This document shows, piece after piece, positions 43,486 through 52,617 of a stretch of 64,000 bases of DNA. This DNA comes from Puia sp963703355. GTDB taxonomy: Bacteria; Bacteroidota; Bacteroidia; Chitinophagales; Chitinophagaceae. Every line of letters begins with the position of its first letter. Within the stretch, counting starts at the first letter, position 1. Under the pieces are notes generated by a model. The model searched no databases. It was not told where the DNA came from and saw only the letters and a list, made by a program, of their open reading frames with translations. The position numbers and the translations under genes are program-made. Location of the stretch: NCBI GenBank assembly GCA_963703355.1, contig OY969813.1, positions 3,286,001 through 3,350,000 of the forward strand. The letters are read 5' to 3'.

Positions 43486-44238
43486 ATGGAAGTACACCAT
43501 CACCCACGCGTTGAAAAGAAAGGGTTTAAGGAATATTTGCTCGAAGGACTCATGATTTTCCTGGCAGTAACGCTGGGTTTTTTCGCAGAAAGTATTCGCG
43601 AAAGGATTGCCGACAAAGAAAAGGAGAGAGATTTCATATCAGCGATGATCGAAGATGCTAAAACAGATACCGCAAATATTCAGAATGCCATTCGGCTCAA
43701 TAATAAAAGATCCTACTACCTGGATTCTCTGGGTACCATTTGTAACAATTATGATTTCTCAAAAACGGGTGATTCGACCATTTATATTTTATATCGCACA
43801 GGTCTGATTCATCCGAGTTTTGTAAGCCCCACGGAAAGAACCTTATTACAACTGAAAAACTCCGGTGGAATGAGGCTGATCAGAATCAAGGAAGCGGTCG
43901 ACAGCATCATCATGTACGACGATGCCGCAAAAAAATTAGTTGATCAGCAGGCTTATTATGAAATGTATCAGAATAAATCAGTTGACCTGGCCATACAGGT
44001 CTTCGATTTTCAATATTTTAATTTCAGGAATGGGAAAAGACCACTTATAAATTCTAAAAGTTACCGGGACGCCAGACTGTTAAATCATGATAAGCTAAAA
44101 TTGATGGAATTTGGGAACTTAATACATCTTTATGATGGCGTCGTGAATTTTTACATAGTTCGCCTGCAGGAAATGAATGATCACGCCGTCAATTTGATAA
44201 ATACCCTGAAAAAAGACTACGGGATGGAAAATGAGTAA
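43486..44238 (+). CDS. Single-span membrane protein with His-rich N-terminus, copy 2
   Basis: The protein has 250 aa, exactly the length of the copy at 11538. It starts MEVHHHPRVEKKGFKEYLLE, then the span GLMIFLAVTLGFFAESIRERI, then a helical outer part. The N-terminal 45 residues are close to the copy at 11538, while the rest is much more diverged. It precedes the TPR sensor kinase by 57 bp on the same strand and is probably its operon partner. No family name is known to me. Confidence 0.75.
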   Translation: MEVHHHPRVEKKGFKEYLLEGLMIFLAVTLGFFAESIRERIADKEKERDFISAMIEDAKTDTANIQNAIRLNNKRSYYLDSLGTICNNYDFSKTGDSTIYILYRTGLIHPSFVSPTERTLLQLKNSGGMRLIRIKEAVDSIIMYDDAAKKLVDQQAYYEMYQNKSVDLAIQVFDFQYFNFRNGKRPLINSKSYRDARLLNHDKLKLMEFGNLIHLYDGVVNFYIVRLQEMNDHAVNLINTLKKDYGMENE

Positions 44239-44295
44239 GACCGACCAATATTCCAAAGAATCCGTAACTTAAATACCGGACCTTGAAACATCCTG

Positions 44296-46251
44296 ATGAA
44301 ATGTCTCTTTCTGATATTCGTTTTATTTCTTACCGCCAGCCTGGGCTCCGCTCAGACTTCCTACTTCGACAGTCTCAAACAAAACCTGAACCAGGCCAAT
44401 AAAGAAGATACAAATCGTGTTATCGCACTGTTTTACGTAGCCGATTATTATGGTTTCATTCAATTTGACAGTTGTTTTTTTTACGCTGCAAAAACATTGG
44501 CGCTATCGAAAAAACTCGGATATAAGTACGGCGACTATCTGGGATACACCGCAACTTTTCATGCCTTCAACTCGCAGGGAAACTATCCGATGGCACTCAA
44601 AATCGCTTTACAGTGTCTTAATACAACTGAGGCGTTGAAGACTACCAGACCTGAAGCATTTTCGCAGGCTCATTATTTTATGGGGCTGCTCAACCGGGAG
44701 ATGCAGAATTATGAAGACGCCAAAATACAGTTTCTGGAATCTATAAATTGGCAAAAACAGACGGGGCAACCCATGGAAAATCTTTTTGCCAGTTTTTCTC
44801 AATTAGGCATTTTATACGGGATACTTAAACAAATGGATTCCGCCATGATGTATGCGAAGATTGGTTATTCACTGAATAACCCCACCAGGCAATACAGGGC
44901 CTATTTTCCACTCGCCATTGGTGCTCTGGGAAATATCTGTACATCCGTAGGAAATTATACGCTTGCTGAGAAATATTTTCGGGATGCTATTCATTTAAGT
45001 AAGTTTTTTGGCAATATTTATTTTGAATGCAGGAATTATAATAACCTGGCTGCCCTGTTTGATAAGATTGGTGCGAAAGACTCCTGCATATACTATGCAA
45101 AAGCTTCACTTCAGTTATCCCGCTCACATAATTTTTCTGATTTCACGGTGGATGCCAGTAAACTGCTGACTCAAAATTATCAGATTGAGAAAAATGCAGA
45201 TAGCACTGTTAAGTATATGCAAATCATGCTGGCCGCGAAAGACAGCGTGTTCAGTCAGTCAAAGGGTCAGCAGTTTCGACAACTGGCTTTTGATGAGGTC
45301 CTCCATGAAAGAGACATCGACAAAGCGCATGAAAAATATCAATATCAGGTAAGGTATATTGTATTGTCTACTGCAGCCTGTGTATTGTTATTGTTAGCCC
45401 TGGGATTTTATTTTACCAGCAAACGACGTCTGAGAGATAAAACAAAAATTGAGGAAGCGCTGAAGGATTTAAAATCAGTGCAGGCACAATTGATCGAATC
45501 AGAGAAAATGGCTTCACTCGGCGAGGTAACCGCCGGTATTGCACATGAAATTCAAAATCCGTTGAATTTCGTCAACAATTTTTCCCAGGTAAATGAAGAA
45601 TTGCTGGAAGAACTCAAAGAGGAAGTGGTGAAAGGTAATTTGGAAGAAGTCAGTTCCATTGCAAACGATATCAGGGGAAATCAGGCGAAGATCAGTCAGC
45701 ACGGTAAACGTGCCGAAATGATCGTAAGAAGCATGCTGCAGCATACGCGTACCAGCACAGGACAAAAAGAACCGGTAAATATAAATGTGATAATTGAAGA
45801 ATGTCTGAAACTGAGTTATCACGGGCTCCGTTCAAGAGAAAAATCTTTTAATGCAGATCTTCAAATGGACTTTGATCAGAGCATCGCCCTGGTCCCGCTT
45901 ATTCAACAGGATATGGTGCGTGTGTTTGTAAACCTGTTTAATAATGCATTTTACTCCATGAATGAAAAAGCAAAACTGCACATTTCAGGATATGAACCTG
46001 CTATTCGTGTTAGTACAAAGAAAACGAATGCAAAAATTGAAATCATTGTAAAAGATAATGGTCTCGGAATTCCACAAAGAATTCTTGATAAAATATTTCA
46101 GCCTTTCTTCACTACAAAGCCAACGGGACAGGGTACAGGGTTGGGATTGAGTATGAGCTATGATATCATTAAAGTACACAGCGGGGAACTGATAGTGAAT
46201 TCAATAGAAGGAGAAGGAGCAGAATTCATGATTCGCATACCATTCATTTAA
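44296..46251 (+). CDS. TPR sensor histidine kinase, paralog B
   Basis: The protein has 651 aa. Signal peptide MKCLFLIFVLFLTASLGSAQ; TPR-like repeats ~40-340 (ALFYVADYYGFI, YTATFHAFNSQGNYPMALKIA, SFSQLGILYGIL); span VRYIVLSTAACVLLLLALGFYF; coiled coil; kinase module with His417 (AHEIQNPLNF), NLFNNAFYSM, VKDNGLGIP, IFQPFFTTKPTGQGTGLGLS. It is the closest in plan to paralog A at 14018, but its H-box region starts GEVTAGIAHEI and the N-box differs (NLFNN). It has no receiver domain. The amidase gene starts 109 bp downstream. Confidence 0.9.
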   Translation: MKCLFLIFVLFLTASLGSAQTSYFDSLKQNLNQANKEDTNRVIALFYVADYYGFIQFDSCFFYAAKTLALSKKLGYKYGDYLGYTATFHAFNSQGNYPMALKIALQCLNTTEALKTTRPEAFSQAHYFMGLLNREMQNYEDAKIQFLESINWQKQTGQPMENLFASFSQLGILYGILKQMDSAMMYAKIGYSLNNPTRQYRAYFPLAIGALGNICTSVGNYTLAEKYFRDAIHLSKFFGNIYFECRNYNNLAALFDKIGAKDSCIYYAKASLQLSRSHNFSDFTVDASKLLTQNYQIEKNADSTVKYMQIMLAAKDSVFSQSKGQQFRQLAFDEVLHERDIDKAHEKYQYQVRYIVLSTAACVLLLLALGFYFTSKRRLRDKTKIEEALKDLKSVQAQLIESEKMASLGEVTAGIAHEIQNPLNFVNNFSQVNEELLEELKEEVVKGNLEEVSSIANDIRGNQAKISQHGKRAEMIVRSMLQHTRTSTGQKEPVNINVIIEECLKLSYHGLRSREKSFNADLQMDFDQSIALVPLIQQDMVRVFVNLFNNAFYSMNEKAKLHISGYEPAIRVSTKKTNAKIEIIVKDNGLGIPQRILDKIFQPFFTTKPTGQGTGLGLSMSYDIIKVHSGELIVNSIEGEGAEFMIRIPFI

Positions 46252-46360
46252 TATTTGTCCATTGGAACATTTATTCTAATTTCTTTTATAAGAAGGTCCG
46301 GAAGATTATTTTAAAGTAACTTTAAAATCAATGCTGGGAGCAGGAAAAAATTAAATTCAT

Positions 46361-48004
46361 ATGAAGAAATTTCTTTTACCATTCTTTCTGATATCGGTCG
46401 TTTCAGGTTTTGCACAGGATTCGATTACGAACGCGCAGGTTATGGGGGCTGAGAAAATGTTTGGGCTTCAATTCACACAGCCCAAGCGTGATTCGCTGAT
46501 TGGTGTAGTGAACAATTTCGTAAAGACATATAATTATCTGCATGCCCAGGATCTAAATAACGATGCCCCATATCCTCTCTGGTATAGCCCACTGATTCCT
46601 GGTATGGTTGTTCCTCATAAACAATTGCCCGTACAATTCAATATTCCCGAGAAAGTACAGCTGCCTGCAGACAGGAGCCAGCTTGCTTTTTATAGTATTC
46701 CGCAGCTGGCGTCGCTGATTAAAAGCAGAAAAATAACTTCGGAACAACTGACCCGTTTTTTTCTCGACCGGCTTAAAAGATATGGTCCCCAATTGCATTG
46801 TGTAATTGAGATAACCACGGATATCGCTTTACAACAGGCAAAAAAAGCAGATGCCGAAATCGCTGCGGGGAAATACAAAGGTCCGCTTCATGGAATTCCT
46901 TACGGAATCAAAGACCTTTTCGCCGTAGCAGGTACACACACCACCTGGGGTACACCGCCATATAAAAATCAGACGATTAACCAAACGGCGTTTGTTGCCG
47001 AACAATTAGAAAAAGCGGGCGCCATACTCGTTGCGAAACTTTCTCTCGGTGAGTTGGCTATGGATGACGTTTGGTTCGGAGGACTTACGAGAAATCCGTG
47101 GGATACAACGAAGGGATCCGGTGGTTCATCAGCAGGTTCTTCATCAGCAACAGCAGCAGGCCTCGTTCCTTTTGCCATTGGAACGGAAACCTACGGTTCG
47201 ATCGTCGACCCTTCCATGCGATGTGGAGTCACCGGACTGAGACCTACTTATGGCAGCATAGCAAAAACAGGCGCCATGGCACTGGCATGGACTTCGGATA
47301 AAATAGGACCTATTTCCAGATCAGCTGAAGACGACGCCATCATATTTTATTATATACACGGGGCCGACGACGTAGATGGTTCATCGATACAGTTTGCTTT
47401 TAACTATACAGGATCAGCAGATTTCAAAAAATTGAAAATTGCTTATGTAAGTAACTATATCGATACGCTTCCTGCGAATAGTACTGAGAAACATACGTTG
47501 GCTGTATTGAAAGAAATGGGAGCTACGATTACGCCCCTTTATTTTCCCGATAGTTTACACGGAGACGAATTGTTAGGCTTAATTATTGGCGCGGAATCAG
47601 CCGCTGCATTTGACGAACTTACCAGAACATCGGCAGATGATCAGATGGTGCAGCAAGCAAGGGACCGCTGGCCGAATGTGTTCAGAAGTTCACGTTTTGT
47701 GCCCGCAGTTGAATATATCACGGCCTGCAGATTGCGTTATCGGATCATGAAAAAAATGGACCCGGTAATCGACGCATACGATATCATCATAACACCACCC
47801 GAAACAGGAGATCAGCTGGCCATTACCAACCTTACAGGTAATCCGTCTGTTACGCTACCCAATGGATTTTTGCCAAACGGAATGCCCGCCAGCATTTCGT
47901 TCATTGGAAAACATTTTGGTGAAGCGAATCTGCTTGCTTTTGCAAAAGTATATCAGGAGCGAACAGGATATAATTTAAAACACCCTCCCGGATTCCTGCC
48001 GTAA
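46361..48004 (+). CDS. Secreted amidase-signature-family hydrolase
   Basis: The protein has 547 aa. A signal peptide ends VVSGFAQ (~19). An N-terminal helical extension (~20-110) precedes the amidase-signature domain. The catalytic triad Lys184 (GIKDLF), Ser256 (in GGSSAG) and Ser280 (TYGSIVDP) has the family spacing (24 residues between the two Ser). The GSGGSSAGSSSATAAG stretch is the signature. Long secreted members of this type may cut amides or peptide-like substrates outside the cytoplasm. The metallohydrolase gene starts 12 bp after the stop. Confidence 0.9.
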   Translation: MKKFLLPFFLISVVSGFAQDSITNAQVMGAEKMFGLQFTQPKRDSLIGVVNNFVKTYNYLHAQDLNNDAPYPLWYSPLIPGMVVPHKQLPVQFNIPEKVQLPADRSQLAFYSIPQLASLIKSRKITSEQLTRFFLDRLKRYGPQLHCVIEITTDIALQQAKKADAEIAAGKYKGPLHGIPYGIKDLFAVAGTHTTWGTPPYKNQTINQTAFVAEQLEKAGAILVAKLSLGELAMDDVWFGGLTRNPWDTTKGSGGSSAGSSSATAAGLVPFAIGTETYGSIVDPSMRCGVTGLRPTYGSIAKTGAMALAWTSDKIGPISRSAEDDAIIFYYIHGADDVDGSSIQFAFNYTGSADFKKLKIAYVSNYIDTLPANSTEKHTLAVLKEMGATITPLYFPDSLHGDELLGLIIGAESAAAFDELTRTSADDQMVQQARDRWPNVFRSSRFVPAVEYITACRLRYRIMKKMDPVIDAYDIIITPPETGDQLAITNLTGNPSVTLPNGFLPNGMPASISFIGKHFGEANLLAFAKVYQERTGYNLKHPPGFLP

Positions 48005-48015
48005 AATGTACGGTC

Positions 48016-49218
48016 ATGAAAAGATCAGTTATCCTGCTTCTACTCTTTTTTCAGCTGTCAAACTTATTCAGCCAGCAATACGAAATAATTATTAAAGGCG
48101 GACATGTAATTGATCCCAAAAACAACATCGATGAAGTGATGGATATAGCCATCGCCGGAGGAAGAATTCTGAAACTGGCCAGGCATATTGACACAAATAA
48201 TGTTCACCAGGTTATTCATGCTGAAGGAATGTATGTGGTGCCCGGCCTTATCGATATGCATACGCATGTTTTTTATGGCGCTGATCCTGAAAGACATTTT
48301 TGCAAAGGCAGTGAATCCCTGGTACCCGATTCCTTTGCATTTCGTTCGGGTGCTACTACGGTGGTAGATGCAGGATCTTCAGGATGGAAAGACTTTCCTG
48401 AATTTAAAAAGAGGGTCATCGACAGTTCAAAAACAAGAGTATTTGCTTTTCTGAATATTGTTGGTGCAGGTATGAGAGGCAAGACCTTTGAACAGGATAC
48501 CAGTGATATGGATGGAAATAAGACCGCTTTGGTTGCAACAACATATCGCCATGATATTGTGGGAATCAAACTCGCTCATTACGAGGGGCCTTCATGGCGG
48601 CCGGTAAATGAAGCAATAGAAGCTGGTAATATCGCAAACATTCCGGTAATGATAGACTTTGGCGAGAATAACCCGCCTTTGTCTCTTGAAGAATTATTTT
48701 TAAGACAGATGCGACCCGGAGATATATTTACGCATTGCTTTGCCCTGCTGAATGGCAGGGAAGCGATTATTGATACCGCGACTAATAGATTGAAACCTTT
48801 TGTTTGGGAAGCTAAAAAAAGGGGCATTCGGTTTGATGCCGGTTATGGAGAGATCAGCTTTTCTTTTTCTCAGGCTATACCCGCTATAAAAGAACATTTT
48901 TTCCCCAATACGATCAGTACTGATAAACATTCTGCCAGGAAACACGAAATGAAAAATATGTTGGATATCATGTCAGAATTTCTCGCGCTCGGAATGAATA
49001 TGCATGACATCATCGAAGCGGTAACCTGGAATCCTGCAAAAGAAATCAATCATAGAGAATTGGGAAACCTGTCAAAGGGATCCATTGCCGATATAACGAT
49101 ACTGTATATTCGAAATGACAAAGCGGTGTATCGTGATCAGTCCGGATACAAAGTAACTGCTTCAAAAACTTTTGAATGTAACACAACCTTTAAGAGTGGC
49201 AGTATTGTCTACCACTAA
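48016..49218 (+). CDS. Secreted amidohydrolase/deacetylase-type metallohydrolase
   Basis: The protein has 400 aa. Signal peptide MKRSVILLLLFFQLSNLFS; then IIIKGGHVIDPKNNIDEVMDIAI, VVPGLIDMHTHVF (H-x-H metal site), VGIKLAH (Lys ligand), IFTHCFALL (His) and STDKHS (Asp). This is the pattern of the amidohydrolase/deacetylase family related to dihydroorotase and N-acyl amino acid deacetylases. It is coupled to the amidase, so the two may cleave successive bonds of one amide or cyclic ureide compound. Its stop overlaps by 4 bp with the 3' end of the convergent LolA-like gene. Confidence 0.85.
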   Translation: MKRSVILLLLFFQLSNLFSQQYEIIIKGGHVIDPKNNIDEVMDIAIAGGRILKLARHIDTNNVHQVIHAEGMYVVPGLIDMHTHVFYGADPERHFCKGSESLVPDSFAFRSGATTVVDAGSSGWKDFPEFKKRVIDSSKTRVFAFLNIVGAGMRGKTFEQDTSDMDGNKTALVATTYRHDIVGIKLAHYEGPSWRPVNEAIEAGNIANIPVMIDFGENNPPLSLEELFLRQMRPGDIFTHCFALLNGREAIIDTATNRLKPFVWEAKKRGIRFDAGYGEISFSFSQAIPAIKEHFFPNTISTDKHSARKHEMKNMLDIMSEFLALGMNMHDIIEAVTWNPAKEINHRELGNLSKGSIADITILYIRNDKAVYRDQSGYKVTASKTFECNTTFKSGSIVYH

Positions 49219-49931
49219 TTTTTAGGCATATCAAAAATAGTGGGATCTATATCTTTATTGACTTCTATTTTTTTATTGGAATACGCCAGTGATAACCCCG
49301 GCAGTTCCAGTGAACTCGAGTAAGGCATTATAAATCCCTCCGCTGTTTTTTTGTAATCAGAAAACGATGTGATAATATCGATATCCTGCCCGTCTGCATT
49401 CATTTTTGCAACGTCTTTTACAATATAATAGGAGGAATCACTGATATAAAAGGTAACTTCTGTCCCGGATGCCGAGGTTAGTTTTATTTTGTACGCTGAA
49501 CTTCCTTTCAGATCTTCCTTTCCCAGATAGTCTACTTTATTTCCTTTGGCTGCATAATTAAATAATGGTCCCTGTAAGTCGAGTGAAAGCTGACCCAGCT
49601 TTACCTGAGCTGCAGGCATATTTACCGGAGCTGTTTGTCCTGCCAAAGGATTAAAACTCCAGCCACCGTTTGCTGTATAACAGTCAATCACATTTTGTCC
49701 GCCGAAATCGATCACGCTTTTATAGCCCTTTCCATTCACCGAGTACGTTTTACCAGCCGCGGGATTATTCATAATCGTAATTTCATTTTCAGTATAAACA
49801 GTTTTTATACTCGCTAATTTCTCCGGGCCTCCCATTGCAGTTACCCATTTTTTGATGATATCATCAGCCGTTTGTGCCTTAACACTTGTTAAATTAAGCA
49901 GCGACAAAGCGCAGAGTAATACGATTTTCAT
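49215..49931 (-). CDS. LolA-like outer-membrane lipoprotein-sorting-type protein
   Basis: The protein has 238 aa from the ATG at 49931 with signal peptide MKIVLLCALSLLNLTSVKAQ. The mature part opens TADDIIKKWVTAMGGPEKLASIKTVYTENEI and continues with antiparallel strands. This is the LolA/LppX-like fold seen in many Bacteroidota proteins. The ATG is 4 bp after the stop of the PQQ-type dehydrogenase gene, so translation is coupled. It may carry a lipophilic product or be a structural partner; no evidence for true LolA work is seen. Confidence 0.75.
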   Translation of the reverse strand: MKIVLLCALSLLNLTSVKAQTADDIIKKWVTAMGGPEKLASIKTVYTENEITIMNNPAAGKTYSVNGKGYKSVIDFGGQNVIDCYTANGGWSFNPLAGQTAPVNMPAAQVKLGQLSLDLQGPLFNYAAKGNKVDYLGKEDLKGSSAYKIKLTSASGTEVTFYISDSSYYIVKDVAKMNADGQDIDIITSFSDYKKTAEGFIMPYSSSLELPGLSLAYSNKKIEVNKDIDPTIFDMPKN

Positions 49932-49935
49932 GTTT

Positions 49936-51777
49936 CTATTTTTTAGTTGTTTTATCGACTTTAAATGCGAGCAGTACATTACCAGACATTTGTCCGAACA
50001 TACCATATCCTGAATTCACGTATAACATGCCATCCGCCATAACGGGCGCGGGACCATCTATGGATCCCCCCCTTGCTTTTATTCCGTTGATGGTTTCATA
50101 ATCAATAGCCGTATTATAATCCCATAATAGTTTTCCATCTTTCGTTGCATATCCACGGATATGACCATCAAGAGAACCGGCAAACACAACGCCGGGTATC
50201 AGGGCTGGTGCGGCTGAATAGAAAGAAAAACAATTTTTATCAGCACAGGCCGGCGCTGGTGTTTCCCAGATTATTTTTCCTGTAGTCAGATCGAGTGCAA
50301 ATATTCCCGGTGAAGGTTTATGAGATGAATCTCTTTTATCAATGCCAACTTTATTATCGGAGTTCGTAGCATAAACATATTTTCCGTCAGTCGCCATGCC
50401 CCAGTGAATGCCACCGAGCATACCGCCCTTGCCGATTCTCGTTTGCCAGATCAGCTTCCCCGTTGCAGGTGATAACGCATATACAACGCCCGACTTTTGT
50501 CCAGCCACCAGTATCTCTTTTCCATCGGGCCTTTTTGTTAATATCGGAGCCATCCCAAAATCCAGATCAGGACCAGATTTCTCGGGGCAATTAATAAACA
50601 CAGGACAGGCAACATTGTATGCATCATTGCTGGTAGCCTGAAAATTCCAAACGAGTTTTCCGGTATTGATATCCAGCGCCTGGATCGCATCACTGGTATT
50701 CGTTGTTGGTCTTGTATAATTTTCTCCTGTACCGATATATACCAATCCTCTTTTTGCGTCAATGGTAGGACTGCACCAAACAGGAGCACCGGAGGGTCCA
50801 TAGAAAGGTTTGCCATTTTTCTTTTTACCCGATTCTTTTGGCGGATCAGTGATTACTCGATGACGCCAAATTTCATTTCCTGTTTTCTGGTCGAGCGCCA
50901 CCAAACCACCCGATGATAGACAGCAATTGTATTGTCCGTCTGCTGCAATGCCCACTTCGACGGAAGAAATCGGGACAAACACTTTTCCGCCGTACACTGC
51001 TACCGAACCCGTGACGGATGACTGGGGATCGATACCCGCTCTTTTATTCCACAACTGTTTGCCTGTATTCAGATTGATCGCATAAACAATGGTACTGTAA
51101 TCGGCAAAAAATGCTATTGTTGAATCGCCCTGTTTTTTTGTAACGATGGCTCCGCGAATGGCCGCATTGGCTGCAAAATGCCACCCTGGCTTTCCTGTTT
51201 TTCTATTGATGGCATAGAGATCACCATACTGACTGCCAACAATCAGCCAGTCGCCCACCACGGCAGGTTTACTCCGAACAACGGTAGCATCAGGAAATGC
51301 AAAGGTCCATTTTAGTTTTAATGACCCGATATTGGAAGGACTGATACCTGCAAGTACTGAACTGCGGTTACCCGTGCCTGTTAAATTGCCACCCCATCCT
51401 GAATAGTCGAAGGTCCGATCCTGTTTAAGAGAGAATGGAATGTAAACATCCGCTGGTAGGGCGGTTGCATTCAATTTGCTATTGGTCAGCCACTCTGCTA
51501 CGGCCTTACGTTCATTTTCAGAAAGCAGGGATCCCTGCTGACGCATCTTCCCGTTCTCAAGTGCTGCGAGAACGGCCCTCGCCGTCAAACCCGATAGTAC
51601 AGAATAACCAGGAGCGAGATAACCAGCCGTATCGCGGTGACAAACAGTACAATTTGAAATAAAAATCCTCTTCCCCAGGTCCTGGCTGGATTCACCCGTT
51701 TGTGCGTGCAGTAAAGAACTGCCTGATATAATCAGAGCAAGCAGTATGTTTGGGAAAAGGAATCTGGTGGTGCGCAT
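49936..51777 (-). CDS. Cytochrome c-PQQ propeller dehydrogenase (PVA-dehydrogenase-like)
   Basis: The protein has 613 aa from the ATG at 51777 (GTG at 51801 opens the frame). Signal peptide to ~26 (SLLHAQ); a heme c domain with Cys43-x2-Cys46-His47 (CTVCH) and a Met ligand candidate later (ENGKMRQQG); then a PQQ-type beta-propeller (~120-613) with Trp-docking repeats such as TGKPGWHF, TGKQLWNK, TGNEIWRH, TGKLVWNF and GKLLWDY. A CC pair occurs in YNCCLSSG, and Cys pairs follow. The plan fits polyvinyl alcohol dehydrogenases and similar periplasmic alcohol oxidases. It is coupled to the LolA-like gene. Confidence 0.85.
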   Translation of the reverse strand: MRTTRFLFPNILLALIISGSSLLHAQTGESSQDLGKRIFISNCTVCHRDTAGYLAPGYSVLSGLTARAVLAALENGKMRQQGSLLSENERKAVAEWLTNSKLNATALPADVYIPFSLKQDRTFDYSGWGGNLTGTGNRSSVLAGISPSNIGSLKLKWTFAFPDATVVRSKPAVVGDWLIVGSQYGDLYAINRKTGKPGWHFAANAAIRGAIVTKKQGDSTIAFFADYSTIVYAINLNTGKQLWNKRAGIDPQSSVTGSVAVYGGKVFVPISSVEVGIAADGQYNCCLSSGGLVALDQKTGNEIWRHRVITDPPKESGKKKNGKPFYGPSGAPVWCSPTIDAKRGLVYIGTGENYTRPTTNTSDAIQALDINTGKLVWNFQATSNDAYNVACPVFINCPEKSGPDLDFGMAPILTKRPDGKEILVAGQKSGVVYALSPATGKLIWQTRIGKGGMLGGIHWGMATDGKYVYATNSDNKVGIDKRDSSHKPSPGIFALDLTTGKIIWETPAPACADKNCFSFYSAAPALIPGVVFAGSLDGHIRGYATKDGKLLWDYNTAIDYETINGIKARGGSIDGPAPVMADGMLYVNSGYGMFGQMSGNVLLAFKVDKTTKK

Positions 51778-51912
51778 ATTTAAAATGAATCTTAACGGCA
51801 CTAAATTAATGCAGCTGCCAGGTTGTTAGAAATGAAATTAGACGAAACGATAATAATTCGCTGAACTGTAATAAAAACACGACGAGCTGCTTACAGGATT
51901 GCAGTTCGTCCT

Positions 51913-52617
51913 TCATTTATAAATCTTTTTCAGGACTTCCTGCCTGTGTTCCCTTGAAATGGGAAGTAGTTTGCCATCTATCTCAACACTGTTTCCTTCT
52001 ATTGATTTCACTTTATCAATGCTGATGGTAAATGACCGGTGAATCCGTATAAATTTTTCTGGAGGTAATTTTTCTGTGATCGAAGTAAGCGACTGATAGG
52101 AAATGAAAGAAGAAGATTTCGTTGTTACCCTGATATAATCTTTCAAACTCTCGATATAGAGTATTTCGCCGATCATTATTTTTATGAATTTCCGATCTAC
52201 TTTCAGGAACAGATATTCGCTGTCGTCCTGCGGATGATCATGCGGCGGCCCGGATTCTCCGGTTGTAGTTTTCAAGGCTCTTTCAAAAGCTTTTATAAAA
52301 CGGGGAAATGAAATGGGTTTTATCAGATAATCCAGTGCTTCGAATTCAAAACCTTCCACTGCATAATCCCTGTATGCCGTTGTTATGATTACCGGTGGCG
52401 GGTCTTTTAAAGTTCCGAGGAAATCAAGTCCGGTCAGCATAGGCATTTCGATATCCAGGAATATCAAATCAAACTTCTCTTCCTTTAGGAGGCGGAAAGC
52501 ATCCAGTGCGTTTTCACAACGCCGGCTTTCCGTATTTTCAAAGCGTTGCAAATAGTTTTCGATGACGTCTATGGCCAGTGGCTCATCATCAACGATCAGG
52601 CATTTGAAAAACTTCAT
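51913..52617 (-). CDS. LytTR-family response regulator, pair 2
   Basis: The protein has 234 aa. The receiver has Asp10-Asp11, Asp55 (LIFLDIEMPM), ITTAYR and YLIKPISFP. The LytTR domain is ~135-232 (YLFLKVDRKFIKIMIGEILYIESLKDYIRV, RIHRSFTISIDKVKSIEGN). Its start overlaps the kinase stop (ATGA). It is like pair 1 in order and overlap but clearly diverged in sequence. Confidence 0.93.
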   Translation of the reverse strand: MKFFKCLIVDDEPLAIDVIENYLQRFENTESRRCENALDAFRLLKEEKFDLIFLDIEMPMLTGLDFLGTLKDPPPVIITTAYRDYAVEGFEFEALDYLIKPISFPRFIKAFERALKTTTGESGPPHDHPQDDSEYLFLKVDRKFIKIMIGEILYIESLKDYIRVTTKSSSFISYQSLTSITEKLPPEKFIRIHRSFTISIDKVKSIEGNSVEIDGKLLPISREHRQEVLKKIYK

